Assembly (NCBI RefSeq): GCF_905196875.1
Contig: NZ_CAJJWO010000016.1
Coordinates: forward strand, 20,532-84,531
Direction of reading: 5' to 3'
Source of the DNA: an uncultured Parabacteroides sp.
GTDB taxonomy: Bacteria; Bacteroidota; Bacteroidia; Bacteroidales; Tannerellaceae
Length of the DNA: 64,000 nt
Each line of letters starts with the position of its first letter. The stretch's first letter is position 1. The notes under the pieces are model-generated. The model searched no databases. It saw only the letters and a list, made by a program, of their open reading frames with translations, and was not told where the DNA came from. This document shows positions 16,957-25,595 of this stretch, piece after piece. Position numbers and translations under genes: made by a program.

Positions 16957-18357
16957 ATGAAGAAAAGTAGGCAGGCAGGAAAATATATACTATCAGATTT
17001 TATCTCTGCAGCAGTAGCGTGGTTTTTATTTAACTGGCTACGATATAAGGAAGTGGCTATTTATGAGGGGGCCGGTTCTTTCAGTAATTATCTGGCTTAT
17101 ATGCAGGTATTGAAAGGGCAGTTTCTGATCCCTTTCTTCTGGCTGACTCTGTACTATTTTTCGGGTTATTACAATAAACCGTTCGGAAAGTCGAGGTTGA
17201 CCGAGTTGTTTTCGACTTTTGTCACTTCTTTGATCGGAGTTGTCCTGATTTTCTTTATCGTTGTATTGAACGATCTGCCTCGCTCGTTTCATATTTACTA
17301 CGAACTCTTTTTTGTATTATTCGGTTTACAGTTCGTATTGACCTATATCCCGCGTCTGTCTATCACGCTTGCGGGCCTGCGGAAAATAAAAAGTAGGGAA
17401 GGGGCAATGAATGTATTGATAATCGGAGCAGGGAAGAAGGCATGTAGTATTGCTAAAGATCTTTATCGGATGGGATATAATATTTCTGGTTTTATACCGG
17501 AAGATCCGGTAACTTCGGTAGAGGTGGATCAAAAAGAAGTACTAGGAGTTTTGGACGATTTGCCGATGATTGTTGCAGAAAAAAGGATCGATGAACTGGT
17601 ACTTGCTGCAGAAACGGATGATAATAAAAAATTGTTGAATATTCTTTATTCGCTTTATCTTTATAAGTTACCGATCAAAGTCTTGGCCGATAAGTTGAGT
17701 ATGCTCTCGCAGGTAAAGATAAAGACGATTCGCGGCATTCCTCTGGTGAACGTCACGGATAACAATTTCTCGCAGGTGGAAAAGAATATCAAGCTGTTCA
17801 TGGATAAGGTCATATCGGCTTTGGTACTGATTCTGTTTTCACCGATGTATCTTTATATTGCATATCGGGTGAAGAAGGATTCTCCGGGGCCGGTCTTTTT
17901 CTGTCAGGAACGGATCGGATATATGGGAAAACCGTTTATGATCTATAAGTTTCGGACGATGTATGTGGGAGCCGAAGATAAAGGACCGTTGTTGTCGTCT
18001 GAAAATGATGAACGTATTACTCCGTTCGGACATGTTATGCGGAAATACCGGCTGGATGAATTTCCTCAGTTCTGGAATGTACTGAAAGGGGATATGTCGG
18101 TAGTAGGGCCGCGGCCGGAGCGTAAATATTTTATCGATCAGATAGTAAAAGTTGCGCCTCACTATTATTTATTACATAACGTACGTCCTGGCATCACTTC
18201 TCTCGGGATGGTGAAATACGGATATGCCGGCGATGTGGATAAGATGATCGAGCGCATGAAATATGATGTTTTATATTACGAAAATATGTCGTTACTGCTG
18301 GATATAACAATATTGATCTACACAGTAAAGACAGTGTTTACAGGTAAAGGTATTTAA
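16957..18357 (+). CDS. Polyprenyl-phosphate sugar-1-phosphate transferase (WbaP/WcaJ-like)
   Basis: A 466-aa initiating glycosyltransferase. Four N-terminal membrane helices (about 10-125) are followed by a CoA-binding-like nucleotide fold (VLIIGAGKKACSIAKDL). A further helix (about 285-310) precedes the catalytic bacterial sugar transferase domain, with FMIYKFRTMYVGAED, the YRLDEFPQFWNVLKGDMSVVGPRPE signature (read as two parts) and NVRPGITSLGMVKYGY. It would load a hexose-1-phosphate onto undecaprenyl phosphate to start surface glycan or glycoprotein glycan assembly. No glycan cluster is adjacent; it sits among housekeeping genes, suggesting a core, constitutive glycan. Confidence 0.88.
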   Translation: MKKSRQAGKYILSDFISAAVAWFLFNWLRYKEVAIYEGAGSFSNYLAYMQVLKGQFLIPFFWLTLYYFSGYYNKPFGKSRLTELFSTFVTSLIGVVLIFFIVVLNDLPRSFHIYYELFFVLFGLQFVLTYIPRLSITLAGLRKIKSREGAMNVLIIGAGKKACSIAKDLYRMGYNISGFIPEDPVTSVEVDQKEVLGVLDDLPMIVAEKRIDELVLAAETDDNKKLLNILYSLYLYKLPIKVLADKLSMLSQVKIKTIRGIPLVNVTDNNFSQVEKNIKLFMDKVISALVLILFSPMYLYIAYRVKKDSPGPVFFCQERIGYMGKPFMIYKFRTMYVGAEDKGPLLSSENDERITPFGHVMRKYRLDEFPQFWNVLKGDMSVVGPRPERKYFIDQIVKVAPHYYLLHNVRPGITSLGMVKYGYAGDVDKMIERMKYDVLYYENMSLLLDITILIYTVKTVFTGKGI

Positions 18358-18358
18358 A

Positions 18359-20143
18359 ATGGCAAAAGAAGGTTTATTTTACAGGTTTCTGTTGTGGCGT
18401 GATAAGCATATAAAAGAGAAACATTTTATTCTGGTGATCAGTTTTCTGGTCGGTATATGCACGGCGGCATCCGCTATCATACTGAAGCAGTTGATTCATT
18501 TTATACAGCATCTCCTTACCGGGAATTTCGATGCCAGTGGGGTGAACTACCTCTATCTGCTCTATCCGGTAATCGGTATCTTGCTGGCAGGATTGTTCGT
18601 TAAGTATATTGTGCGCGACGATATCAGTCATGGAGTAACAAAGATCCTTTATGCCATTTCACAGCGTAAGAGCCGGATCAAACCCCATAACACCTGGTCG
18701 TCTATCGTAGCCAGTTCCGTGACTATCGGATTCGGAGGATCGGTAGGAGCAGAGGCCCCGATCGTATTGACCGGAGCGGCTATCGGCTCTAATCTGGGAC
18801 GTTTGTTCCGCATGGAGCAGAAAACCTTAATGCTGTTGGTTGGCTGTGGAGCGGCAGGGGCGATTTCCGGTATCTTCAAGGCTCCCATTGCAGGACTGGT
18901 TTTTGTGATCGAGGTGTTATTGCTCGACCTGACGATGACGTCTGTGTTGCCTTTGCTGATTTCATCGGTGACGGCAGCCACGGTTTCCTATATTTTTACG
19001 GGAACGGAAGCGATGTTTAAGTTTTCTCAGACTGAGGTTTTTGAGATAGAACGTATTCCGTATGTACTGTTGTTGGGCGTTTTCTGTGGTCTGGTATCTT
19101 TGTATTTTACCCGTGTGATGAACCGGGTGGAAGGAATGTACCGGAAGCTGGGTGTTTATTGGAAGAAGTTCCTGTTGGGAGGCGTGATGCTGAGTATCTT
19201 GATTTTTCTTTTCCCTCCGTTATATGGCGAAGGTTACGATACGATCGGTTCCCTATTGAACGGACAGTTCTCCCATATTATGGACAAGAGTTTATTCTAT
19301 GACCTGAATGATAATTACTGGGGAATTATCGTATTCCTATTCCTGATCCTGCTGACTAAAGTTTTTGCATCGAGTGCGACTAATGCCGGTGGCGGTTGTG
19401 GTGGTATTTTTGCACCTAGTTTGTATTTAGGCTGTATATCAGGATTCCTGTTTGCTCATACCTCCAACTATTTCCCGTTTACGATGTATATTTCGGAAAA
19501 AAACTTTGCCTTGTTGGGTATGGCGGGAATCATGTCGGGAGTTATGCATGCACCGCTTACCGGAGTGTTCCTGATTGCGGAACTTACCGGTGGATACGAT
19601 CTTTTTCTTCCGTTAATGATCGTTTCCATCAGTTCATACCTGACAATCCTGATGTTCGAGCCTCACAGTATCTATTCGATGCGTCTGGCTCAGAAAGGGG
19701 AATTACTTACGCACCATAAAGACCGTGCCGTTCTGACTTTGCTGAATACGGATAGCGTGATTGAGAAAGATTTCCAGACCGTTTCACCGGAAATGTCGTT
19801 GGGCGATATGGTAAAAGTAATTGCGAAGAGCGGACGAAATGCATTCCCGGTTATCGACGATAAAGGTGTTTTGCTGGGAATCGTGCAATTGGACAATATC
19901 CGCAACATTATGTTCCGTCCGGAGTTATATAACAGATTCCATGTATCCAAATTCATGGTGTCGGCTCCGGCCAAGATACAGATCGGAACCCCGATGGAAC
20001 AGATCATGGGGATATTTGACGATACAAAGGCCTGGAACCTTCCCGTAGTGGATGAAGAAGGCCGTTATGTCGGCTTTATGTCGAAGTCGAAGATATTTAA
20101 TTCATACCGCGAAGTATTGGTAGAAAACTTTTCAGGAGATTAA
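18359..20143 (+). CDS. ClC-family chloride channel/transporter with CBS pair
   Basis: A 594-aa membrane protein with about ten ClC helices. Conserved selectivity stretches are GFGGSVGAEAPIVLTGAA, where the Glu matches the gating glutamate, and GGGCGGIFAPSLYLG. The serine-containing GSGIP loop is not canonical; the region reads DDISHGVTKILYAI. Two CBS domains occupy about 455-590 (MVKVIAKSGRNAFPVIDDKG and MEQIMGIFDDTKAWNLPVVDEEG, each abbreviated here). It starts one base after the sugar transferase and is followed by fmt, so it is in the tsaC run. Confidence 0.9.
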   Translation: MAKEGLFYRFLLWRDKHIKEKHFILVISFLVGICTAASAIILKQLIHFIQHLLTGNFDASGVNYLYLLYPVIGILLAGLFVKYIVRDDISHGVTKILYAISQRKSRIKPHNTWSSIVASSVTIGFGGSVGAEAPIVLTGAAIGSNLGRLFRMEQKTLMLLVGCGAAGAISGIFKAPIAGLVFVIEVLLLDLTMTSVLPLLISSVTAATVSYIFTGTEAMFKFSQTEVFEIERIPYVLLLGVFCGLVSLYFTRVMNRVEGMYRKLGVYWKKFLLGGVMLSILIFLFPPLYGEGYDTIGSLLNGQFSHIMDKSLFYDLNDNYWGIIVFLFLILLTKVFASSATNAGGGCGGIFAPSLYLGCISGFLFAHTSNYFPFTMYISEKNFALLGMAGIMSGVMHAPLTGVFLIAELTGGYDLFLPLMIVSISSYLTILMFEPHSIYSMRLAQKGELLTHHKDRAVLTLLNTDSVIEKDFQTVSPEMSLGDMVKVIAKSGRNAFPVIDDKGVLLGIVQLDNIRNIMFRPELYNRFHVSKFMVSAPAKIQIGTPMEQIMGIFDDTKAWNLPVVDEEGRYVGFMSKSKIFNSYREVLVENFSGD

Positions 20144-20146
20144 AAG

Positions 20147-21121
20147 ATGGATAAAAAAGAATTACGTATTGTATATATGGGCACTCCCGACTTTGCAGTG
20201 GAGAGCCTGCGTGCCTTGGTGGAAGGGGGCTATAATGTAGTAGGAGTGATTACAATGCCGGATAAGCCGGTAGGACGTCATGGCAGTGTTTTACAGGCTA
20301 GCCCGGTAAAAGAATATGCTTTGTCGCAAAATCTCCCGGTGTTACAGCCGGAGAAGCTGAAGGATGAAGCGTTTATTTCAGACCTACGTGCCTTGAATGC
20401 TGACTTGCAGATTGTGGTTGCTTTCCGTATGCTGCCGGAAATTGTGTGGGATATGCCGCGCTTCGGAACATTCAACCTGCATGCTTCGTTGTTGCCGCAG
20501 TATCGTGGTGCAGCCCCGATCAATTGGGCGGTTATCAATGGGGATACTGAAACCGGAGTAACAACATTCTTCCTTACGCATGAGATCGATACCGGAAAAA
20601 TCATCCGCCAGAAACATCTTCCGATCGCGGATACGGATAATGTAGGAGTCGTGCATGATGCTTTGATGGCAATAGGGGCAGGACTTGTTACCGAAACAGT
20701 CGATCTTTTGCTGGCAGGTGAAGTAGATGCCATTCCGCAGGAAGAGTTCTTCAAGGATGTCGCCGAGCTTCGTCCGGCTCCGAAGATATTTAAAGATACT
20801 TGTCGTATTATGTGGAAACAACCTTTAAAGAATATCTATGATTTTATTCGTGGTTTGTCTCCCTATCCGGCTGCTTGGACGGATCTGGTAGCTCCTGACG
20901 GAAGTTGCCTGACGTTGAAAGTCTATGAAACAGAGAAATATCCGGCTTCTCATAACCATACTATAGGCACGATCCATACAGACGGAAAGAGCTATATCGA
21001 TGTAGCCGTAAAAGATGGATATATCCGCCTTTTATCCCTTCAGCTAGCGGGAAAGAAACGCATGGGTGTAAAAGATTTTCTGAACGGTAACAAACAAATC
21101 GGGGATTTCACAGTAGAATAA
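20147..21121 (+). CDS. fmt: Methionyl-tRNA formyltransferase
   Basis: Formylates initiator Met-tRNA with 10-formyltetrahydrofolate. The 324-aa protein has the N-terminal VYMGTPDFAVESLRAL, the catalytic segment FNLHASLLPQYRGAAPINWA with the SLLPxYRG signature, and the Asp of THEIDTGKII. A C-terminal tRNA-binding domain begins near residue 210. It is 3 bases after the ClC gene. Confidence 0.96.
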   Translation: MDKKELRIVYMGTPDFAVESLRALVEGGYNVVGVITMPDKPVGRHGSVLQASPVKEYALSQNLPVLQPEKLKDEAFISDLRALNADLQIVVAFRMLPEIVWDMPRFGTFNLHASLLPQYRGAAPINWAVINGDTETGVTTFFLTHEIDTGKIIRQKHLPIADTDNVGVVHDALMAIGAGLVTETVDLLLAGEVDAIPQEEFFKDVAELRPAPKIFKDTCRIMWKQPLKNIYDFIRGLSPYPAAWTDLVAPDGSCLTLKVYETEKYPASHNHTIGTIHTDGKSYIDVAVKDGYIRLLSLQLAGKKRMGVKDFLNGNKQIGDFTVE

Positions 21122-21123
21122 GA

Positions 21124-21498
21124 ATGGGAGAGACCAGACGTATCATTTATATCATACTGGGGTCTTTCTTCCTGATATTGGGAGCAGTGGGCATATTTGT
21201 CCCATTGCTCCCGACTACTCCTTTCTGGCTGTTGACCTGCTGGTTTTATCTTCGCAGTTCAGAAAAGTTGTACAACCGGGCGATGAGCAACCGTTATTTT
21301 GGTTCCTATATCAGAAACTTTCTGGTAGACAAGGCTATTCCTTTACGTTCGAAGATCATTTCTGTTTCGATCATGTGGCTTTCTGCTATTCTGACCTCTC
21401 TTTATTTGATTGAATATCTCTGGGTAAAGATATTGTTGATACTTATCAGTATCGGAGTAACCTGGCATATTCTTTCTTTTCCTACCAAGAAGAAGTGA
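21124..21498 (+). CDS. DUF454 (YbaN-like) inner-membrane protein
   Basis: A 124-aa protein with three membrane helices (about 8-28, 72-92, 95-115). It has the DUF454 pattern GAVGIFVPLLPTTPFWLLTCWFY followed by SERL-like SSEKLYNRAMSNRYFGSYI (each shortened). Function unknown. It is the last gene of the tsaC run, two bases after fmt, and converges on the AraC gene with a 4-base gap. Confidence 0.85.
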   Translation: MGETRRIIYIILGSFFLILGAVGIFVPLLPTTPFWLLTCWFYLRSSEKLYNRAMSNRYFGSYIRNFLVDKAIPLRSKIISVSIMWLSAILTSLYLIEYLWVKILLILISIGVTWHILSFPTKKK

Positions 21499-21502
21499 AC
21501 TT

Positions 21503-22321
21503 TTAAAACAACAGTTCTTTTCTTTTTTTCCTGTATTCACCGGGTGTAATGCCGTAATGGTTTTTGAAGACACGTGAGAAATAGGCATCGTCATAGAATC
21601 CCAACTGATAGGCTATTTCCTTTATACTGTATTCATTGTTCAGGAGAAGGGGAAGTGCTGTATTCATCCGTAGCAATGAAATGTAATTGGCCGGAGTGGT
21701 CTTTAATGCTTTGGTGAATATCCGGTGGAAATAGTTTGGTGAAATGTTACAGCAATCTGCCAATTCCTTCAACCGGACAGATTCGGTAAAATGTTCCTTG
21801 ATGTATAGAATTGCCGGTTCGATCATGCGGATCGAGTAAATATCCTGTGGCGATGTCCAGGGATATTTTTCCAACAGGGAAACGATCATGGACTGGATAC
21901 CCGCCTGCATACGCAATGACTCGAGGAAATAGTCTTCGTAGGAAGCCGGCTCGCCGGAGACCAGTACTTCTATATTCGCCAGCGAGTTACTAACGAGGTC
22001 CATTGTCCCGGTAAAATTGACGACTAACGGCATCGATAACAGGCTGTGATGTATGACCAGGTCTTTCGGGATGAAATGAAGCCAGTTGGTGGAAAAAGAG
22101 TGTCGGCATTGCTGGGCTGCCAGCTTGCTTCCGTTAATAAAATATAGGTTTCCGCTTTCCAGTAAATATTCCTCGTTTTCATCGGAGAGAAAGAGCTTTC
22201 CTTCCGTGATCTGGTATATCTTGAAGCAGTTGTCTATATCCGAGTGTTTCTTATTCCAGGAATTGTTGCCTGTGTAAGTTCCTCCCGTAAGAATGTCGAT
22301 CGTATGGCTTAAATGAATCAT
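21503..22321 (-). CDS. AraC-family transcriptional regulator
   Basis: About 272 aa. The N-terminal sensing domain is cupin-like (FKIYQITEGKLFLSDENEEYLLESG, shortened). The C-terminal AraC domain has two helix-turn-helix motifs: VRLKELADCCNISPNYFHRIF and YSIKEIAYQLGFYDDAYFSRVFKNHYGITPGEYR (each quoted in part). The ATG at 22321 is preferred over an upstream TTG at 22372 because the region between looks like an operator. It is divergent from the two GH29 fucosidase genes, so control of fucoside use is a reasonable inference. Confidence 0.88.
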   Translation of the reverse strand: MIHLSHTIDILTGGTYTGNNSWNKKHSDIDNCFKIYQITEGKLFLSDENEEYLLESGNLYFINGSKLAAQQCRHSFSTNWLHFIPKDLVIHHSLLSMPLVVNFTGTMDLVSNSLANIEVLVSGEPASYEDYFLESLRMQAGIQSMIVSLLEKYPWTSPQDIYSIRMIEPAILYIKEHFTESVRLKELADCCNISPNYFHRIFTKALKTTPANYISLLRMNTALPLLLNNEYSIKEIAYQLGFYDDAYFSRVFKNHYGITPGEYRKKRKELLF

Positions 22322-22341
22322 ATTGCTGTTGTCTGGAATAA

Positions 22342-22372
22342 GATTGTACAATAATAGCCAAAAATTATACAA
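22342..22372. promoter_or_regulatory. Candidate operator between araC-like gene and fucosidases
   Basis: Contains the perfect palindrome ATTGTACAAT and, about 21 bases further, the near copy ATTATACAAT. This pair of similar sites about two helical turns apart is what an AraC-family protein often binds. It lies between the regulator start and the -7 box at 22395. Confidence 0.45.
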
Positions 22373-22394
22373 TCCGTATGTGAAAAGGAATATT

Positions 22395-22402
22395 TATTTT
22401 TG
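22395..22402 (+). promoter_or_regulatory. Bacteroidetes -7 box TATTTTTG before the fucosidase pair
   Basis: Exact TAnnTTTG match 27 bases before the ATG at 22430 and just downstream of the candidate operator. Confidence 0.5.
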
Positions 22403-22429
22403 CTGATACTAAATTCTAAATGTGATATC

Positions 22430-23437
22430 ATGAAAACAATAGCAGGAAATTTGTTCGTCTGGTGTGTAATTATATTATGTGTATTTTCTGGTTGCGATCA
22501 GAAAAAGGCCACTCCTGATCCGGTCAGGGCGAAGGAAGTGGCTGATCTTCGTTTCGGAATGTTTATCTGCTGGTCGTACAGCACATTCTCCGGTAAGGAA
22601 TGGACAGGTGAACCGCACGATGTCTCCTTTTTCCGGGCTACTTCCTGTAACACCGATCAATGGGCCAGAACGGCCAAAGAAGCAGGAATGAATTATATCC
22701 TGTTCCTGACAAAGCACCATGACGGTTTTTGCCTGTGGGATACCCAAACAACCGACCTGAAAGTGACTAATGCCCCGCTTAAGACCGATGTCTTGAAACA
22801 GTTGCGTGCTTCATGCGATAAATATGGTATAAAGTTGGCTCTGTACTTTTCGGAAGGGGATTGGAACTGGGAAGGTGCTGAACGTGGACGAAGCCAGAAA
22901 GGCGGAAGTAATCCAGACATGAAAAAAGCCCAGCTGAAAGAATTACTGACCCAATACGGCCCGGTGGAGTTTATCTGGTTCGATCATGCCGTAGGCGATG
23001 GAGGTCTTTCGCATGAAGAAACGACGGCATGGGTACATCAGTTTCAGCCCGATTGTTTTGCCGGTTATAATCATGGAGCGCCATCCGGTCGTTTGAGTCT
23101 GCGTGAACGGGGATGTGCAGGACCTCTTGGTGGCGACAACTTAACTTGGGTGGAAGATGCCGGAAAGAATGAAAAGGCTTATGACGGTTATCTCGTAGCT
23201 GAATTTACTTATCCGTTGCTGCCACCCCACGAAGGCGGTGCAGACTGGTTCTACTCTTTGCCGCAGCATGACTCGTTGGCTTTCCCAGCAGAAAAAATCT
23301 ATAAGGATTATAAGGAGGCTGTTGAATATGGAAATATCTTTTCATTGAATATCGGCCCGGATTATAACGGGAATATTCGTGATATAGATTGTAAAGTGCT
23401 CCGGGAAGTGGGGCGGATGATAAAAGAGAATAAATAG
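22430..23437 (+). CDS. Lipoprotein alpha-L-fucosidase, GH29
   Basis: About 335 aa. The signal peptide ends in a lipobox (CVFSGC), so the enzyme is lipid-anchored. The start at 22430 is chosen because the signal begins there. GH29 landmarks are FGMFICWSYSTFSGKEW, FLTKHHDGFCLWDTQTTDLKV (shortened) and the nucleophile segment VEFIWFDHAVGDG. It lacks a C-terminal carbohydrate-binding domain. The next gene is a second GH29, 16 bases on, so the two are co-expressed and probably differ in linkage preference. No SusC/SusD pair is adjacent. Confidence 0.88.
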   Translation: MKTIAGNLFVWCVIILCVFSGCDQKKATPDPVRAKEVADLRFGMFICWSYSTFSGKEWTGEPHDVSFFRATSCNTDQWARTAKEAGMNYILFLTKHHDGFCLWDTQTTDLKVTNAPLKTDVLKQLRASCDKYGIKLALYFSEGDWNWEGAERGRSQKGGSNPDMKKAQLKELLTQYGPVEFIWFDHAVGDGGLSHEETTAWVHQFQPDCFAGYNHGAPSGRLSLRERGCAGPLGGDNLTWVEDAGKNEKAYDGYLVAEFTYPLLPPHEGGADWFYSLPQHDSLAFPAEKIYKDYKEAVEYGNIFSLNIGPDYNGNIRDIDCKVLREVGRMIKENK

Positions 23438-23453
23438 AAAATTCATGATCTGT

Positions 23454-24986
23454 ATGAAAAAACTGGATAATCTGTTACTGGGAGCCGCCCTTTGTTCCCT
23501 GATAGCTTGCAGCAATAAGCAAAAAGAGATATATGTCAACTCTTGTACCTTCCCGGAAGGGGCAAGTGTAGAAGAGAAGATCCGCTTATCGGCTCATGTT
23601 GTTCCCTCTGCTCGGCAGCTGGAATGGCAGCAAATGGAGTTTACCGGCTTTATTTGTTATGGTGTAAATACTTTTACCGACGTGGAATGGGGTACCGGAA
23701 AAGAAGATCCGGCAATATTTAACCCGACAGAACTGGATGCCGGACAATGGGTACGTACAGCCAAAGATGCCGGCATGAAAATGATCTTGCTTACCTGTAA
23801 ACACCATGACGGTTTTTGTCTGTGGCCATCGGCCTATACGGATTTTTCAGTTGCCGCGACTCCCTGGAAAGAGGGTAAAGGTGATTTGGTGCGTGATGTT
23901 GCGGAAGCTTGTAAGGAGCAGGGACTGAAGTTTGCTGTTTATCTGTCTCCGTGGGATCAGAATCATCCGGACTACGGAACTGAGCGGTATAATGATTTTT
24001 TTGTTGATCAGCTGACGGAACTTCTGACGCAGTATGGCCCTGTGGCTGAAGTTTGGTTTGATGGTGCCTGTGGCGAGGGACCGAACGGTAAAAAGCAAGT
24101 ATATGATTTTAAACGTTACTACGATGTGATCCGTCGTTTGCAACCTCAGGCTGTTATTGCCGTTATGGGACCTGATGTCAGATGGGTGGGAACGGAGAGT
24201 GGTTACGGTCGCGATACGGAATGGAGTACGCTGCCTGCAGCGGCTACCAGTTTGTCGGATATTGCCGAGTCGTCCCAGCAGGAAGCGGGAAGCGGAACAT
24301 TCCTACCGGTAGGTAATATGATGGAGGATGATCTGGGTAGCCGTAAGTTGCTGGCTGATGCCAAAGGTGTGATCTGGTATCCGTCTGAAGTGGATGTCTC
24401 TATCCGTCCGGGTTGGTATTATCATGCTTCCGAAGATACATTGGTTAAATCTTCCCGGAAACTGATTGATATTTATTATAGCTCGATCGGAAAGAATTCG
24501 TTATTACTATTGAACCTGCCTCCCGATAAACGGGGATTAATCCATGAGAATGACGTATCAAGTCTGATGAACATGCAGCGGATACTGCGAAAGACTTTTG
24601 AAAAGAATCTGATTGCCGGAGCCGGGGTGTCTTCCGGTAATATCAGCCGGCTGCTCGATGGACGGTTGGATACTTACTGGCAGGGTTCTCCCGGTAAAAA
24701 CGTACTGGAGATATCCTTTGATAGGGATCAGGTCTTCGATCGGCTTCTTTTGCAGGAAAATATAACCGAAGGACAACGGATAGAGCAGTTTGTTCTGGAA
24801 TGTCTGGTTGGAGATAGTTGGGTACCGGTAACGGAAGGGACGACAATAGGATATAAGCGGATCCTCCGGTTTGACCCGGTGCGTTGCAGTAAGGCACGTA
24901 TCGTTGTTCGTGAATCGAGGGATGTCCCCCAGATCTCAGAAATAGGTTTTTATAAGGCATCCGACGAAGAAGCAATGATGGAATAA
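23454..24986 (+). CDS. Lipoprotein alpha-L-fucosidase, GH29, with C-terminal discoidin-like domain
   Basis: About 510 aa. The N-terminus MKKLDNLLLGAALCSLIAC is a lipoprotein signal. The catalytic domain (about 40-360) has FTGFICYGVNTFTDVEWG, LTCKHHDGFCLWPS and the nucleophile segment EVWFDGACGEG. The C-terminal ~130 residues (NISRLLDGRLDTYWQGSPGK onward) look like an F5/8 type C sugar-binding domain. The arrangement fits the GH29 subfamily acting on alpha-1,3/1,4-linked fucose of Lewis-type glycans, which is an inference. ATG 23454 rather than 23445 begins the signal peptide. Confidence 0.88.
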   Translation: MKKLDNLLLGAALCSLIACSNKQKEIYVNSCTFPEGASVEEKIRLSAHVVPSARQLEWQQMEFTGFICYGVNTFTDVEWGTGKEDPAIFNPTELDAGQWVRTAKDAGMKMILLTCKHHDGFCLWPSAYTDFSVAATPWKEGKGDLVRDVAEACKEQGLKFAVYLSPWDQNHPDYGTERYNDFFVDQLTELLTQYGPVAEVWFDGACGEGPNGKKQVYDFKRYYDVIRRLQPQAVIAVMGPDVRWVGTESGYGRDTEWSTLPAAATSLSDIAESSQQEAGSGTFLPVGNMMEDDLGSRKLLADAKGVIWYPSEVDVSIRPGWYYHASEDTLVKSSRKLIDIYYSSIGKNSLLLLNLPPDKRGLIHENDVSSLMNMQRILRKTFEKNLIAGAGVSSGNISRLLDGRLDTYWQGSPGKNVLEISFDRDQVFDRLLLQENITEGQRIEQFVLECLVGDSWVPVTEGTTIGYKRILRFDPVRCSKARIVVRESRDVPQISEIGFYKASDEEAMME

Positions 24987-24999
24987 TCTCTTTCATAAG

Positions 25000-25037
25000 A
25001 ATAAGGTCTTACAGATATTTCTCTGCAAGACCTTATT
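25000..25037. terminator. Bidirectional terminator
   Basis: AATAAGGTCTT (25000-25010) pairs with AAGACCTTATT (25027-25037), with A-rich and T-rich flanks. It lies between the convergent fucosidase and flavodoxin genes. Confidence 0.8.
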
Positions 25038-25040
25038 TTA

Positions 25041-25583
25041 TTAACAATTGAATGAATTATCGGCAGATGATATATCTTTCTCAAATTCACTCTTTAGTTG
25101 GTCGACCCACTTCCTGATTCGCTCATCTGTCTTATCGGGCTGGTTTTCGATATCCAGTGCCAATCCCATGAACATTCCTTTTTTCAATGCCTGGGATTGG
25201 TTGAAGTTATATCCTTCTGCAGATGTATACCCTATCAGGATTGCTCCCCGGTTAACAAATGCTTTTGCCAGATAGCCGATCGCATCGACGAAATTATCCG
25301 GATATTTCACCTGATCTCCTAATCCGAAAACGGCAACTTTCTTTCCTTTCAAATCGGCAGATGTTACTACCGGCATTACTTCATCCCAATAATCCGGTAA
25401 TTCTCCGTCAAACCAGGTTGACGAACCGGCAATGATATGATCGTATGCCTCGAAATCTGCTTCTCCTGAATTCTCAACCGGGATAATATCGACCTGGATA
25501 TCATGGAATGCTTCTTTTACTTTTTGGGCGACTGCTGCTGTTTTTGCTGTAGACGAACCATAAAATAATCCTATCTTTTTCAT
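25041..25583 (-). CDS. fldA: Flavodoxin
   Basis: A 180-aa FMN electron carrier. The phosphate loop is IGLFYGSSTAKTAAVA and the isoalloxazine loops are AGSSTWFDGELPDYWDE and FGLGDQVKYPDNFVDA. The presence of the extra loop near residue 125 marks the long-chain type. It is the last gene of the lpdA-lplA-E2-E1 operon, 12 bases after E1. That position suggests a link to the 2-oxoacid dehydrogenase or to redox supply, but flavodoxin has many partners. Confidence 0.93.
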   Translation of the reverse strand: MKKIGLFYGSSTAKTAAVAQKVKEAFHDIQVDIIPVENSGEADFEAYDHIIAGSSTWFDGELPDYWDEVMPVVTSADLKGKKVAVFGLGDQVKYPDNFVDAIGYLAKAFVNRGAILIGYTSAEGYNFNQSQALKKGMFMGLALDIENQPDKTDERIRKWVDQLKSEFEKDISSADNSFNC

Positions 25584-25595
25584 ATCTCGTTATAA

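Noticed and set aside
22322..22372. Longer AraC start from TTG 22372
   Set aside because: The extra 17 residues coincide with the paired palindromes and do not resemble the family N-terminus; ATG 22321 is more likely.
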